A DNA stretch of 64,000 nt from UBA4479 sp963974935 (GCA_963974935.1 CAXBEV010000016.1:9875-73874); one strand, 5' to 3'. Positions 43,985-52,744 are shown, numbered from the stretch's first letter. Notes: generated from the sequence alone by a model not told the origin. A program made the numbers and translations.

Positions 43985-44344
43985 ATGAACCAGGGCCTTG
44001 ATCCGGAAATTGAACTCGCGCGGCTGCAACGGGTCGCCGACCTATTGGATGCCGCCATCTCTGTGCCTGGGACGCCTATTCAGATCGGTATAGACGGCTT
44101 GATCGGCCTGATTCCGGGTATCGGCGACAGTATCACGTTGCCCGTTGCGTTGTGGATCGTCTATCGGGGATCCAAGCTTGGCCTGCCAAAACGGTTGCTG
44201 GCGCGGATGCTGCTGAACGTCGGCATAGATTATGTATTCGGCCTTGTGCCGCTGCTCGGCGATCTATTCGATATCGCGTGGAAAGCCAATCGCCGCAACG
44301 TCAATATAGTGCGTACGTATCTTGGAAACCGATCATCGAGGTAA
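43985..44344 (+). CDS. DUF4112 family membrane protein
   Basis: 119 residues from the ATG at 43985, two bases after the MFS stop. The DUF4112 pattern is clear: a basic helix (LARLQRVADLLDAAI), PIGxDGLIGLIPGIGD-like sequence (here IQIGIDGLIGLIPGIGDS) as a re-entrant/transmembrane segment, and a second hydrophobic stretch FGLVPLLGDLFDIAWKANRRN. Two membrane passes with cytoplasmic basic ends. Function unknown; it probably assists or sits beside the MFS exporter it is joined to. Translation is likely coupled to the MFS gene. Confidence 0.87.
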   Translation: MNQGLDPEIELARLQRVADLLDAAISVPGTPIQIGIDGLIGLIPGIGDSITLPVALWIVYRGSKLGLPKRLLARMLLNVGIDYVFGLVPLLGDLFDIAWKANRRNVNIVRTYLGNRSSR

Positions 44345-44389
44345 CGGGGCTTACGCAGAACTCGCTTTAACGGGGGCTGCGGCGGACCG

Positions 44390-44599
44390 TTACTCGATGA
44401 TTTCCAGGTTTTCCGCTGCCATCTTACCACCACGACCTTCAACGAGCTCGTAGCTGACTTTTTGTCCTTCGGTCAACGCTGCTAAGCCTGAACTCTGAAC
44501 TGCGCTGATGTGCACGAACGCATCCTTCGAGCCGTCTTCGGGCTCGATAAAGCCGTAGCCTTTGGCCGGGTTAAACCATTTGACCGTGCCGTTTGCCAT
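44390..44599 (-). CDS. csp: Cold-shock protein (CspA family)
   Basis: 69 residues from the ATG at 44599 (MANGTVKWFNPAKGYGFI); GGAGG nine bases before it fixes this start over the ATG at 44605 and a much longer reading. Single OB-fold cold-shock domain with RNP1-type KGYGFI and RNP2-type DAFVHIS, the RNA-binding aromatic surface. Binds single-stranded RNA/DNA as an RNA chaperone. The 217 bases upstream form a long leader, common in csp genes; I could not define a hairpin there. Confidence 0.96.
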   Translation of the reverse strand: MANGTVKWFNPAKGYGFIEPEDGSKDAFVHISAVQSSGLAALTEGQKVSYELVEGRGGKMAAENLEIIE

Positions 44600-44816
44600 A
44601 ACCATGGTCCTCCAACGACAATGCCTACAAAGAAGCCGCAACCGCTGCGAACTTCCGATAACGTTCACACTGTCGGGAAGTACTTGAACTGGCCGTGGAA
44701 ACGGTTAAGCAGAAAAATTCACGACGGTGCACGTGGCATAATCGTAGCCGATTGCTTTTATATCTCAAATAATTTTGTTCGCGATAGAGCGCAGAAGAGC
44801 CGACAACGCATCGGGA

Positions 44817-45428
44817 TCACGATTTGCCTAATTCAGCGTTCTTTTTCCGCAACTCTTCAAGCAGGCCGCCGACGCTGCCGGTATTACGAATGATAGACGT
44901 GAACTCCCGCTGCAGCGTGATGCTCATAGACGCCCCTTCGACGACGACATCGAGCACTTTATAAATATCGCCTTGGCGACCGACCCGCCACAACACGCTG
45001 ATCGGATTGCCGTCTGCGGCGTTGGGGCGCAAAAGCTCAGTATAAACCGTGGCCCGATTGTCATCGACCGGTACGGTTTTGACGATGTTCACTTTCTCGC
45101 CGGAGTACTGCTCGAAGCGATCAACGTAGGTCGATACCATCAAATCTTCGAAAAGGTCCAGAAACTCGCGCTGTTCCTCGGCCGTTGCTTGGCGCCAGTT
45201 GCGCCCCAAAGTCCATCGACCAATGGCCTCGACCGCGAAATTTTCATTGAATAGTTTGCGAAAGGCTTCGACGCGCTCGTCACGGGGCTTGGTGGCATCG
45301 GTCAGCGACGCAACGGCGACCCGCTCCAGCGTGCGGATAAACGTTTGTGAACCTTCTTCGAGCGAGACCGCCATCGCCGGCACGCTGAAAAGGCACATCA
45401 AAATAACGGCGGCACATGTTCGTTTCAT
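44817..45428 (-). CDS. mlaC: MlaC/Ttg2D-type phospholipid-binding periplasmic protein
   Basis: 203 residues from the ATG at 45428 (alternative GTG at 45440). Signal peptide 1-22 (ends PAMA before VSL), then a MlaC fold with the family blocks RDERVEAFRKLFNENFAVEAIGRW (split here) and VYTELLRPNAADGNPISVLWRV, ending in a helical tail. In the Mla pathway this protein ferries phospholipids between the outer-membrane complex and the MlaFEDB inner-membrane transporter. No mlaD/E/F/A gene is within the window, so this is a solitary copy or a second paralogue. It points away from the divergent met operon promoter. Confidence 0.87.
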   Translation of the reverse strand: MKRTCAAVILMCLFSVPAMAVSLEEGSQTFIRTLERVAVASLTDATKPRDERVEAFRKLFNENFAVEAIGRWTLGRNWRQATAEEQREFLDLFEDLMVSTYVDRFEQYSGEKVNIVKTVPVDDNRATVYTELLRPNAADGNPISVLWRVGRQGDIYKVLDVVVEGASMSITLQREFTSIIRNTGSVGGLLEELRKKNAELGKS

Positions 45429-45603
45429 ACGGTCGGTCACTCAAGCTGGCGTGTTGGGTTTAGATCTATAGAAACGGCCTAAACGAATTGCGCTAAAGGC
45501 TACGGAACGACACGTACAAGTCAAGCGAGGTCTTCGGCGCTATCGTGATTGTGTCCATAGTGGATGCCCTCAATCCGAAAGCGCGTCCAAAATATCTAAT
45601 TCT

Positions 45604-45646
45604 CATGTGAACAGGTGTTTACATGACATAAAGATATCTTTATATC
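45604..45646 (+). promoter_or_regulatory. Met-operon promoter with two palindromic operators
   Basis: A -35 TTTACA (45618-45623), 17-base spacer and -10 TATATC (45641-45646) drive the ArsR-methyltransferase/metF/metH genes. A perfect 16-base palindrome ATAAAGAT/ATCTTTAT (45628-45643) fills the spacer and part of the -10. A second, near-perfect repeat CATGTGAACA-GG-TGTTTACATG (45604-45625) covers the -35. This is the geometry of a repressor site; the obvious candidate is the ArsR-type protein encoded by the first gene. Confidence 0.6.
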
Positions 45647-45678
45647 TTTTATTCATTATTATTGATCCGGAGTGACCA

Positions 45679-46638
45679 ATGGAACGCACCGTCCAAGTCT
45701 TGAAGGCGCTGGCAGAGCCAACCCGGTTACGGATTGTCTCACTTTGCCTAGCCGGCGGTGATTTGGCGGTCAGTGAGTTCGTGCGCATTCTAGGTCAAAG
45801 TCAGCCGCGAGTATCCCGACATTTGAAATTGCTAACCGATGCGGGTGTGTTGATCCGCATTCCCGAGGGAAGTTGGGTTTTCTATCGCATCAGCGCTGAT
45901 GGTTGGGCGTCAGTAGCCGTCGAATCCTTGGTCAAAAGTATGCCGGATGACGAAACCACTTTGTCGCGGGACCGCGAACGGCTGGCTGCGGTTAAAACCG
46001 AGCGTGCGCAAGCCGCCGACGCGTATTTCAGCGCGAATGCGGGGTCATGGAATGAACTTCGTGCGATGCACATCGATCAAGCCGAAGTCAATGCGGCACT
46101 TTTGAAGGTCTTCGGTGACACTGATGTGGATGGCTTGCTTGATATCGGTACCGGCACCGGCGAAATGCTGAAACTGTTTGCGGGTCATATCCGTCGAGGT
46201 GAAGGCGTTGATCTGTCCCGGGACATGCTGGGCGTTGCGCGCAGCTCGTTGGAAGCGGCCGGGCTGACCCATTGCCACGTTCGACAAGGGGATTTGTACG
46301 CGTTGCCGTATGAAGATGCTTCGTTCGATGTGGTCGTGGTGCACCAAGTGCTGCACTACGTCGACGACGTTGCAAGTGCATTGATTGAGGCGTCTCGCGT
46401 CCTGGCGCCAGATGGGCGCATGATCATCGCCGACTTTGCCCGCCATGAGATTGAAGATTTACGCACCCAGCAGCAGCATCGCCGCCTCGGCTTTAATGAT
46501 ACGGACTTGGATACGAGTTTCGAGCGTGCCGGTCTGCACCGCGAACAACTGCATCATCTTGGCGGCAAACCGCTGACCGTGGCCATTTGGCTGGCCCTTA
46601 AACCCGAGGAAAGCCTCAAAGCGGAGACCGCTGCATGA
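45679..46638 (+). CDS. ArsR-type regulator fused to SAM-dependent methyltransferase
   Basis: 319 residues. Residues 1 to about 95 are an ArsR winged-helix domain (KALAEPTRLRIVSL, recognition helix QSQPRVSRHLKLL). From about 130 there is a class I methyltransferase with motif I LLDIGTGTGEMLKL and motif IV region VVVHQVLHYVDD. No metal-sensing Cys pair is evident in the ArsR part, so it likely senses SAM/SAH or methionine-cycle state, as SahR-type ArsR regulators of met genes do. GGAGTG six bases before the ATG. Overlaps metF by 4 bases (ATGA). It sits behind two palindromes and probably controls its own operon. Confidence 0.9.
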   Translation: MERTVQVLKALAEPTRLRIVSLCLAGGDLAVSEFVRILGQSQPRVSRHLKLLTDAGVLIRIPEGSWVFYRISADGWASVAVESLVKSMPDDETTLSRDRERLAAVKTERAQAADAYFSANAGSWNELRAMHIDQAEVNAALLKVFGDTDVDGLLDIGTGTGEMLKLFAGHIRRGEGVDLSRDMLGVARSSLEAAGLTHCHVRQGDLYALPYEDASFDVVVVHQVLHYVDDVASALIEASRVLAPDGRMIIADFARHEIEDLRTQQQHRRLGFNDTDLDTSFERAGLHREQLHHLGGKPLTVAIWLALKPEESLKAETAA

Positions 46639-47606
46639 TCCATCGTATTCCTCGCCCTGATGCCCGCCTCGACGATAGCACGCGGTTGTTGAATGTCGCC
46701 CGTGATGGGCGTCCGCCTCTGCCTTCAATGATGATCGCCGCCCCCTTGCCGGACGACGTTTCGGTGTCGTTCGAGTTCTTTCCGCCCAAATCCGATGAGG
46801 CTGCGGAAACGCTCTGGTCTGCGATCAAGCGGTTGGAGCCTTTGGCGCCTGAATATGTTTCTGTGACTTATGGCGCCGGCGGCACGACGCGCGAGCGCAC
46901 CCATGCCACGGTGACCCGCATTGCCAATGAAACCGCCATGGCGCCGGCCGCGCACTTAACGTGTGTTGGCGCGACCATTGACGAAGTCGATGCTGTTGCG
47001 GAAAGCTATTGGGATGCTGGCGTGAAACATATCGTCGCGCTGCGCGGTGACCCGCCCGCTGGGGCCGACCGATATCAGCCGCACCCAGGTGGCTACGCGT
47101 ATGCAGCCGATCTCGTGACCGGCTTGAAAAAGATTGCGGATTTCGAAATCTCCGTCGCTGCTTATCCGGAAATGCACCCTGAAGCCGGCAGCGCTGAAGC
47201 CGATCTCGACAATCTGAAGCGTAAAATCGACAACGGCGCGACTCGAGCGATCACGCAGTTCTTTTTTGATCCGGAGGTGTTTTTGCGGTTCTTGGATCGT
47301 GCGCGGGCAGCCGGTATTACCGTACCAATCGTGCCCGGTATCATTCCGGTGACCAACTTCAACATGACCGCCAAATTCGCAAAAATGTGCGGCGCCGACG
47401 TGCCGAAATGGATGCACGATTTGTTTGACGGCCTGGATGACGACGCGGAAACCCGCAAGTTGATCGCCGCCAGTGTCGCCGCCGAGCAATGCCGCGTGCT
47501 GCATGCCAGTGGCGTCAACGCGTTTCACTTTTACACCATGAACAAAGCCGATCTTTGCTACGCCATCTGTCATGTTATGGGCGTGCGTAGTTCGTCGGCG
47601 GTATAG
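46635..47606 (+). CDS. metF: 5,10-methylenetetrahydrofolate reductase
   Basis: 323 residues, FAD-dependent TIM barrel that makes 5-methyl-THF for MetH. Support: VSFEFFPPKS at the start of the barrel (catalytic Glu), VTYGAGGTTRERT, VALRGDPP, and a FFFDPEVF loop followed by VPGIIPVTNF, all standard MetF blocks. The N-terminal 40 residues are a less conserved extension, and the true start could be further in. It shares four bases with the upstream regulator gene and is followed by metH after 26 bases. Confidence 0.96.
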   Translation: MIHRIPRPDARLDDSTRLLNVARDGRPPLPSMMIAAPLPDDVSVSFEFFPPKSDEAAETLWSAIKRLEPLAPEYVSVTYGAGGTTRERTHATVTRIANETAMAPAAHLTCVGATIDEVDAVAESYWDAGVKHIVALRGDPPAGADRYQPHPGGYAYAADLVTGLKKIADFEISVAAYPEMHPEAGSAEADLDNLKRKIDNGATRAITQFFFDPEVFLRFLDRARAAGITVPIVPGIIPVTNFNMTAKFAKMCGADVPKWMHDLFDGLDDDAETRKLIAASVAAEQCRVLHASGVNAFHFYTMNKADLCYAICHVMGVRSSSAV

Positions 47607-47632
47607 ACAAAAACCTGGGAAAATTTAGTAAA

Positions 47633-50600
47633 ATGACTTGTCCGCACCACGATCATGCGCCGACCCCGTCTTCTCCGCCGCAGCGCGCTGATGCCAAACC
47701 TGCGAGCGCAGACAGCTTGCCGGCCAATCCAGCCGCTGACCGCACCGAGGAACTGCGTGCCATTTTGGACGCGCGTATTTTGATGCTGGACGGCGCCATG
47801 GGCACAATGATCCAAGAGCGAAAATTCACTGAAGATGATTTTCGCGGCACCCGGTTCATCAATTGGCCGAACGACCTGCAGGGCAACAACGATCTGTTGG
47901 TGCTGACGCGCCCGGATGCGATCCGCGAAATCCATGTAAGCTTCCTGGAGGCCGGTGCAGATGTGTTGACCACCAACACATTCAACGCCAACCGGATCTC
48001 GCAAGCCGACTATGGCATGGAAGATTTGGCCTATGAGATCAGCTATCAAGCCGCAGTGTTGGCGCGCGAAGCCGCAGATGAGGTAACCGCCAAACAACCG
48101 GAGCGTCCGCGCTTTGTCGCAGGCGCGCTTGGCCCGACCAATCGCACGGCCTCAATCTCGCCCGACGTTAATGATCCGGGTTTCCGAAATGTTTATTTCG
48201 ATGATCTGGTCGAAACCTATGGCGAAGCGCTGAAAGGCCTGATCGCGGGCGGCGTCGATATTATTTTGATCGAAACCGTTTTCGATACCCTAAACGCTAA
48301 AGCTGCGATCTATGCTGTGATGCGGCATTTCGAAGAGTCCGGTCGCCGCTGGCCGGTCCTGGTGTCCGGCACAATTACGGATGCGTCCGGTCGCACGTTG
48401 TCGGGGCAGACCCCCGAAGCCTTTTGGCATTCCGTGCGCCACGTGCGCCCGCTTGCCGTCGGTTTCAACTGTGCGCTTGGCGTCGAAGATATGCGCCCAC
48501 ACATCAAGGCCGTGGCCGACATCGCGGATGCGTATGTCAGTGTTTATCCGAACGCTGGCCTGCCAAACGCGTTCGGCGGCTATGACGATACGCCCGAGCA
48601 CATGGCCGAGCATTTGGGCGAGTTCGCCCGCTCCGGCTTGGTGAACATCGTCGGCGGCTGCTGCGGCACCACGCCGGATCATATCCGCGCTATCGCCGAA
48701 GCCGTTACGGCCTCCGATCCGCGTACCTGCAAAGAACACGACCGAGTCCTGTCGTTGTCGGGGCTTGAGCCGTTGCGTTTCGACGACGTGACTGGATTTG
48801 TAAACGTAGGCGAGCGCGCCAACGTGGCGGGTTCGATAAAATTTGCGAATTTGATCCGTGAAGGCAATTTCACCGACGCCGTTGAAATCGCCCGCCAGCA
48901 GGTGATGAACGGCGCGCAGGTGATCGACGTCAACATGGACGACGCCATGTTGGACGGTGCGGATGCCATGCGGACGTTTTTGCAATTGATCGCGTCCGAA
49001 CCCGATATTTCGAGGGTCCCGGTGATGGTCGATAGTTCAAATTGGGACATCATTGCGGCGGGCCTGCGCTGCCTGCAAGGGCGCAGCATCGTCAACTCGA
49101 TTAGTCTCAAAGAAGGCGAAGACGAAATGGTCGCGCGCGCGACAGAAGCCATGCGTTTCGGCGCCGCCGTCGTGGTGATGGCATTTGACGAGAAAGGCCA
49201 AGCTGACAGTTTTGAGCGCATGGTTGAGATTTGCCGTCGCAGCTACAAGGTGCTGACTGAAAAAGCCGGATTCCCCGGCGAAGATATCGTGTTTGATCCG
49301 AACATTTTTCCGATCGCAACCGGTATTAAAGAGCATGACAACTTCTCTAAGGATTATGTCGAAGCTGTGACCGCGATTAAGGCCGAGATGCCTTTGGTGC
49401 GTACGTCCGGCGGCTTGTCCAATATGTCGTTCTCGTTTCGTGGCAACAATGCGGTCCGCGAGGCGATGCATTCGGTGTTTTTGTATCATGCGATCAAGGC
49501 CGGCCTGGATATGGCCATCGTCAACGCGGGTCAGCTCGCACTTTATGAAGATATCCCAGAAAACATTCGCAACCGGGTTGAAGACGTGGTCCTTAACCGG
49601 CGCGAAGACGCCGGTGAGCGGTTGCTTGAGATCGCCGACGAGGCGGTGTCGGGTGCCAAGGCCAGAGTCGAAGATCTGTCATGGCGCGAAAAATCAGTCG
49701 GGCGCCGGCTTGAACATGCGTTGGTGCACGGCATCACCGACTACATCGTCGAAGATACAGAAGAGGCACGCCTCGCCGTTACCAAACCGCTCGAAGTGAT
49801 CGAGGGGTCGTTGATGGACGGCATGAACGTCGTCGGAGATCTTTTTGGCGCGGGCAAAATGTTCCTGCCGCAGGTGGTCAAATCGGCGCGGGTCATGAAA
49901 CGCGCGGTCGCGCATCTTGAGCCCTATCTCGAAGCCGACAAGGCAGCAGGCGAGACCAAAGGCCGTATTGTCATGGCGACGGTCAAAGGCGACGTGCATG
50001 ACATCGGTAAGAACATCGTCGGCGTGGTGTTGCAGTGTAATGGCTATGACGTCATCGACATGGGTGTGATGGTGCCGTATGCGAAGATTATCGAAACCGC
50101 CAAGGCGGAAAATGCCGACATTATCGGCTTGTCCGGTTTGATCACGCCGAGCCTCGAAGAAATGTGCACCGTGGCGCGCGAGATGAAGCGTGCCGGCATG
50201 AGTACGCCACTTTTGATTGGCGGTGCGACCACATCGAAAGCACATACGGCGGTAAAAATTGCCGACAACTACGACCACCCGGTAATTCATGTGTTGGATG
50301 CGTCCCGCTCGGTCGGTGTAGCGAGTAAGCTTTTGAGCGCAAGCCGCCGGGATGCGTTCGTCGAGGAAATCGCGCAGGAATATGAGATGGTGCGGGCAAA
50401 GCATCACGGCAACGACGGTGCGCGAAACACGATTTCAATCGAAGACGCCCGAGCGAATGCGCTGCAATTCAATTGGGCCGGCTACGCACCGCCTAAGCCG
50501 ACGTTTACTGGGCTGAAGACGTTTGAGGAATATGACCTCGAAGACCTGCTGGCATGCTTCGACTGGACGCCTTTCTTCAGGACGTGGGAACTAGCAGGCA

Positions 50601-51415
50601 CGTATCCGCGCATTCTCGAAGACGGTGTTGTCGGCGAGGTCGCCCGTTCGGTGAAGGCGGACGCCGATGCAATGTTACGACAGATTATCGACGAAAAATG
50701 GCTGACGCCGAAAGCGGTGGTTGGTTTCTGGCCGGCCAATGCCGCAGGCGATGACATTGAGGTTTATGGCACAGACGGGGAAAACGCTCCGGTTGCAACA
50801 CTGCATTGTCTGCGCCAGCAAATGCCGAAGTCCGGGACACGCAGCAACATGTGCTTGGCTGACTTCGTGGCGCCGGTCGATATGGGTGTGCAGGACTGGG
50901 TCGGCCTATTTGCCGTCACCACCGGCGCTGAAACCGATGCCCGGGCAAAAACTTTTGAAGATGCCGGTGATGACTATTCATCGATCATGTTGAAAGCGCT
51001 GGCGGACCGCTTCGCCGAAGCGTTCGCCGAGCGTATGCACGAGCGTGTCCGTAAGGAATTCTGGGGATACGCTCCTGACGAATCTTTGAGCAATGAAGAT
51101 CTGATTAAAGAGACCTATCAAGGTATCCGTCCGGCACCCGGCTATCCGGCGTGTCCGGACCATACGGAAAAAGGCACCGTCTTTGACTTGTTGCAGGCCG
51201 AGGACAATGCCGGGATTTCGCTGACCGAGAGTTTTGCCATGATGCCGGCGTCGTCGGTGTCTGGGATATATTTCTCGCATCCGGAAAGTGCGTACTTCGG
51301 TATTGGTCGCATCGGTCGTGACCAAGTTGAAGATTATGCGGCGCGCAAAGGTATGTCGCTCGAAGACACCGAACGCTGGCTGGCACCTAACCTTGGCTAT
51401 AAGCCGGAAGTTTAA
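47633..51415 (+). CDS. metH: Cobalamin-dependent methionine synthase
   Basis: 1260 residues, all four modules. Homocysteine domain with zinc Cys343-Cys344 in GGCCGTTP; folate domain (FVNVGERANVAGS); cobalamin domain with the D-x-H-x-x-G motif, His789 (DVHDIGKNIVG) as the lower axial ligand; and reactivation domain ending RPAPGYPACPDHTEK. Transfers methyl from 5-methyl-THF to homocysteine and needs B12. The N-terminal 35 residues (MTCPHHDHAPT...) are a His/Pro-rich, poorly conserved lead, and no ribosome-binding site is obvious at 47633. No B12 riboswitch is seen. Confidence 0.97.
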   Translation: MTCPHHDHAPTPSSPPQRADAKPASADSLPANPAADRTEELRAILDARILMLDGAMGTMIQERKFTEDDFRGTRFINWPNDLQGNNDLLVLTRPDAIREIHVSFLEAGADVLTTNTFNANRISQADYGMEDLAYEISYQAAVLAREAADEVTAKQPERPRFVAGALGPTNRTASISPDVNDPGFRNVYFDDLVETYGEALKGLIAGGVDIILIETVFDTLNAKAAIYAVMRHFEESGRRWPVLVSGTITDASGRTLSGQTPEAFWHSVRHVRPLAVGFNCALGVEDMRPHIKAVADIADAYVSVYPNAGLPNAFGGYDDTPEHMAEHLGEFARSGLVNIVGGCCGTTPDHIRAIAEAVTASDPRTCKEHDRVLSLSGLEPLRFDDVTGFVNVGERANVAGSIKFANLIREGNFTDAVEIARQQVMNGAQVIDVNMDDAMLDGADAMRTFLQLIASEPDISRVPVMVDSSNWDIIAAGLRCLQGRSIVNSISLKEGEDEMVARATEAMRFGAAVVVMAFDEKGQADSFERMVEICRRSYKVLTEKAGFPGEDIVFDPNIFPIATGIKEHDNFSKDYVEAVTAIKAEMPLVRTSGGLSNMSFSFRGNNAVREAMHSVFLYHAIKAGLDMAIVNAGQLALYEDIPENIRNRVEDVVLNRREDAGERLLEIADEAVSGAKARVEDLSWREKSVGRRLEHALVHGITDYIVEDTEEARLAVTKPLEVIEGSLMDGMNVVGDLFGAGKMFLPQVVKSARVMKRAVAHLEPYLEADKAAGETKGRIVMATVKGDVHDIGKNIVGVVLQCNGYDVIDMGVMVPYAKIIETAKAENADIIGLSGLITPSLEEMCTVAREMKRAGMSTPLLIGGATTSKAHTAVKIADNYDHPVIHVLDASRSVGVASKLLSASRRDAFVEEIAQEYEMVRAKHHGNDGARNTISIEDARANALQFNWAGYAPPKPTFTGLKTFEEYDLEDLLACFDWTPFFRTWELAGTYPRILEDGVVGEVARSVKADADAMLRQIIDEKWLTPKAVVGFWPANAAGDDIEVYGTDGENAPVATLHCLRQQMPKSGTRSNMCLADFVAPVDMGVQDWVGLFAVTTGAETDARAKTFEDAGDDYSSIMLKALADRFAEAFAERMHERVRKEFWGYAPDESLSNEDLIKETYQGIRPAPGYPACPDHTEKGTVFDLLQAEDNAGISLTESFAMMPASSVSGIYFSHPESAYFGIGRIGRDQVEDYAARKGMSLEDTERWLAPNLGYKPEV

Positions 51416-51433
51416 AGCACCGGGCCTGCCGGG

Positions 51434-51910
51434 CTAAGTCTCGTCGGCGATTTTCGACGCACGCACGCGGCGTTCCATCTCGCGGCGCTCAAGATCACGG
51501 CGATCGTCAGCGCGGCGGTCTGTGCCGTCCCAGCCGTCGACTTGGCTTGCGTCTAATTGCCGCGCGCGGCGCTCGTCGGCGCGGCGGTCTTGTTCGCGGC
51601 GGTCATCTTGGCGTTTGTTATGGGCGGCTTGGGCGGTGGCATCCATTGGCCAAAAGTCATCGATGGCATCGGTTTCCCAACTGGCATCTCGTTCGCGGCG
51701 TTCTTCTTGGCGGCGTTCTTCGGCGTCGCGACGTTCAGATCTACGGCGTTCCCCGCCATCCCAGCCGAGCACATCATATGCCGTCAGTTGCTTTTCCCGA
51801 CGATCCGCACCTTCACGCCGATCATCGTCCCGGCGTTCATCGCTACGGCGGCCTTGAGCGTCGCCCGCAGGCTCGTCAGGAAACTCTTTGGGGGGCGTAT
51901 CGTCGGTCAT
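51434..51910 (-). CDS. Highly charged, internally duplicated protein of unknown function
   Basis: 158 residues with no hydrophobic segment; Asp, Glu and Arg together make up more than half of the chain. Residues about 29-75 and 102-150 are two copies of one unit: DDRRE-, ADRRE/ADERR, a spacer with VLGWDGGERR or VDGWDGTDRR, then paired ERR/DRR steps ending ERR. A central island holds WETDAIDDFWPMD, the only aromatic-rich part. The alternation of acidic and basic pairs suggests a charge-zippered single helix or a disordered polyampholyte. Antisense readings of this GC-rich segment look membrane-like but lack starts and signals. Location: converges on metH. Function unknown. Confidence 0.6.
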   Translation of the reverse strand: MTDDTPPKEFPDEPAGDAQGRRSDERRDDDRREGADRREKQLTAYDVLGWDGGERRRSERRDAEERRQEERRERDASWETDAIDDFWPMDATAQAAHNKRQDDRREQDRRADERRARQLDASQVDGWDGTDRRADDRRDLERREMERRVRASKIADET

Positions 51911-51954
51911 GAAGATAGGTTAGGCGTGCCCAAAGCACCAGTCACGCGCAGCTT

Positions 51955-52182
51955 CTAGTTTGCCGATTTTGCTTCGGCGACGCGGCGGTAATAATCCGGG
52001 TCCAAAAGAACGTTTTCTGCCAGCGTGCGCATACGGCTGTAGTAGCCTTCCTGGACGACTTTATAGTGCGGCATCGGCGCCACGGCACTGCCACGGCCTG
52101 CGACGACCCAAACGGTTTTCGGATCATCGGCCTTCACGAACCGGTCGCCGACCTCGATACTGACTTTGTTTTTTCTAAGCAC
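51955..52182 (-). CDS. Small protein of unknown function, DUF-like beta barrel
   Basis: 75 residues from the GTG at 52182, chosen because GGAGAG lies six bases before it; a GTG at 52203 would add seven residues. The first half (VEVGD-RFVKADDPKTVWVV-like strands, up to VAPMPHYKV) reads as a short beta sheet, followed by a helical C-terminus (MRTLAENVLLDPDYYRRV). No signal or motif. It is one of three adjacent minus-strand small genes (51434, 51955, 52270) that may be co-transcribed. Confidence 0.65.
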   Translation of the reverse strand: MLRKNKVSIEVGDRFVKADDPKTVWVVAGRGSAVAPMPHYKVVQEGYYSRMRTLAENVLLDPDYYRRVAEAKSAN

Positions 52183-52269
52183 GACTAGCTCTCCGTTCGG
52201 CACACCGCCAATAGACTATCGATACGCCCATGTGCGGTTAGTTTCAAGCGAACAAAAGCGCTATTTCGA

Positions 52270-52626
52270 TCACGATTTCTTGCTTGTCGGTTTGCGCTTC
52301 GTTTCCGGCTTTTTTGCCTTAGAATCGGTGTTTTGTGCCTGTTTTGGGGTGGTTTTTGCGGATTCGCCCTGCATTTTTAGTAAGCCGCTTTGTTCCATTT
52401 GCTGCACGACGCTCTGCATTTGCCCATAAAGTTGCAAGAATCCGCGCACAGACATCGCCAAATGCCCTGAAACCACGCTTTCCGGCTCGTGTGGATCGCT
52501 GCCGGCGCGATCACTGGCAAAAGTTATTCGCGCGACATTGCCGCGCAAGGCGAGACTTGCTGCACGGTCGGCGTAAATTTCAGGTGCTGTCGGATTGTTG
52601 ATGAGGTTGCTTTTCTTTTCGACCAT
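52270..52626 (-). CDS. Protein of unknown function with Lys-rich tail
   Basis: 118 residues from the ATG at 52626 (GGAGG eight bases upstream). N-terminal 80 residues form a globular part, with TAPEIYADRAASLALRGNVARIT and a likely conserved helix GHLAMSVRGFLQLYGQM; the pattern (EIYADR near the start, then a strand and a helix) is reminiscent of the DUF3467 family. The last 35 residues are Lys/Pro/Thr-rich (KKPETKRKPTSKKS) and probably flexible, possibly nucleic-acid binding. No membrane segment. Divergent from the helicase gene. Confidence 0.65.
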   Translation of the reverse strand: MVEKKSNLINNPTAPEIYADRAASLALRGNVARITFASDRAGSDPHEPESVVSGHLAMSVRGFLQLYGQMQSVVQQMEQSGLLKMQGESAKTTPKQAQNTDSKAKKPETKRKPTSKKS

Positions 52627-52744
52627 TTGGGTCTCCTCCATATCACGTGATTATGACGCCAACGCGACCGTCTGCAAAAAGAATAGCACACTTGCACGGT
52701 TGCAGGCGGGACAGGACAGGATGTGCTCTTTATACTCCGCTGTC

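Noticed and set aside
44600..44668. N-terminal extension of the cold-shock protein
   Set aside because: The ribosome-binding site GGAGG lies inside this extension; the CspA-type start at 44599 is standard.
47607..47632. Possible B12 or SAM riboswitch before metH
   Set aside because: The gap is only 26 bases, far too short for either class.
51522..51857. CRISPR-like or tandem DNA repeat in the charged-protein gene
   Set aside because: The repeating look comes from protein-level DRR/ERR repeats; unit length and sequence vary and there are no spacers.
51557..51958. Membrane-like reading on the plus strand opposite the charged protein
   Set aside because: It mirrors the Arg-rich minus-strand codons, has no ribosome-binding site, and GC-rich antisense frames commonly look hydrophobic.
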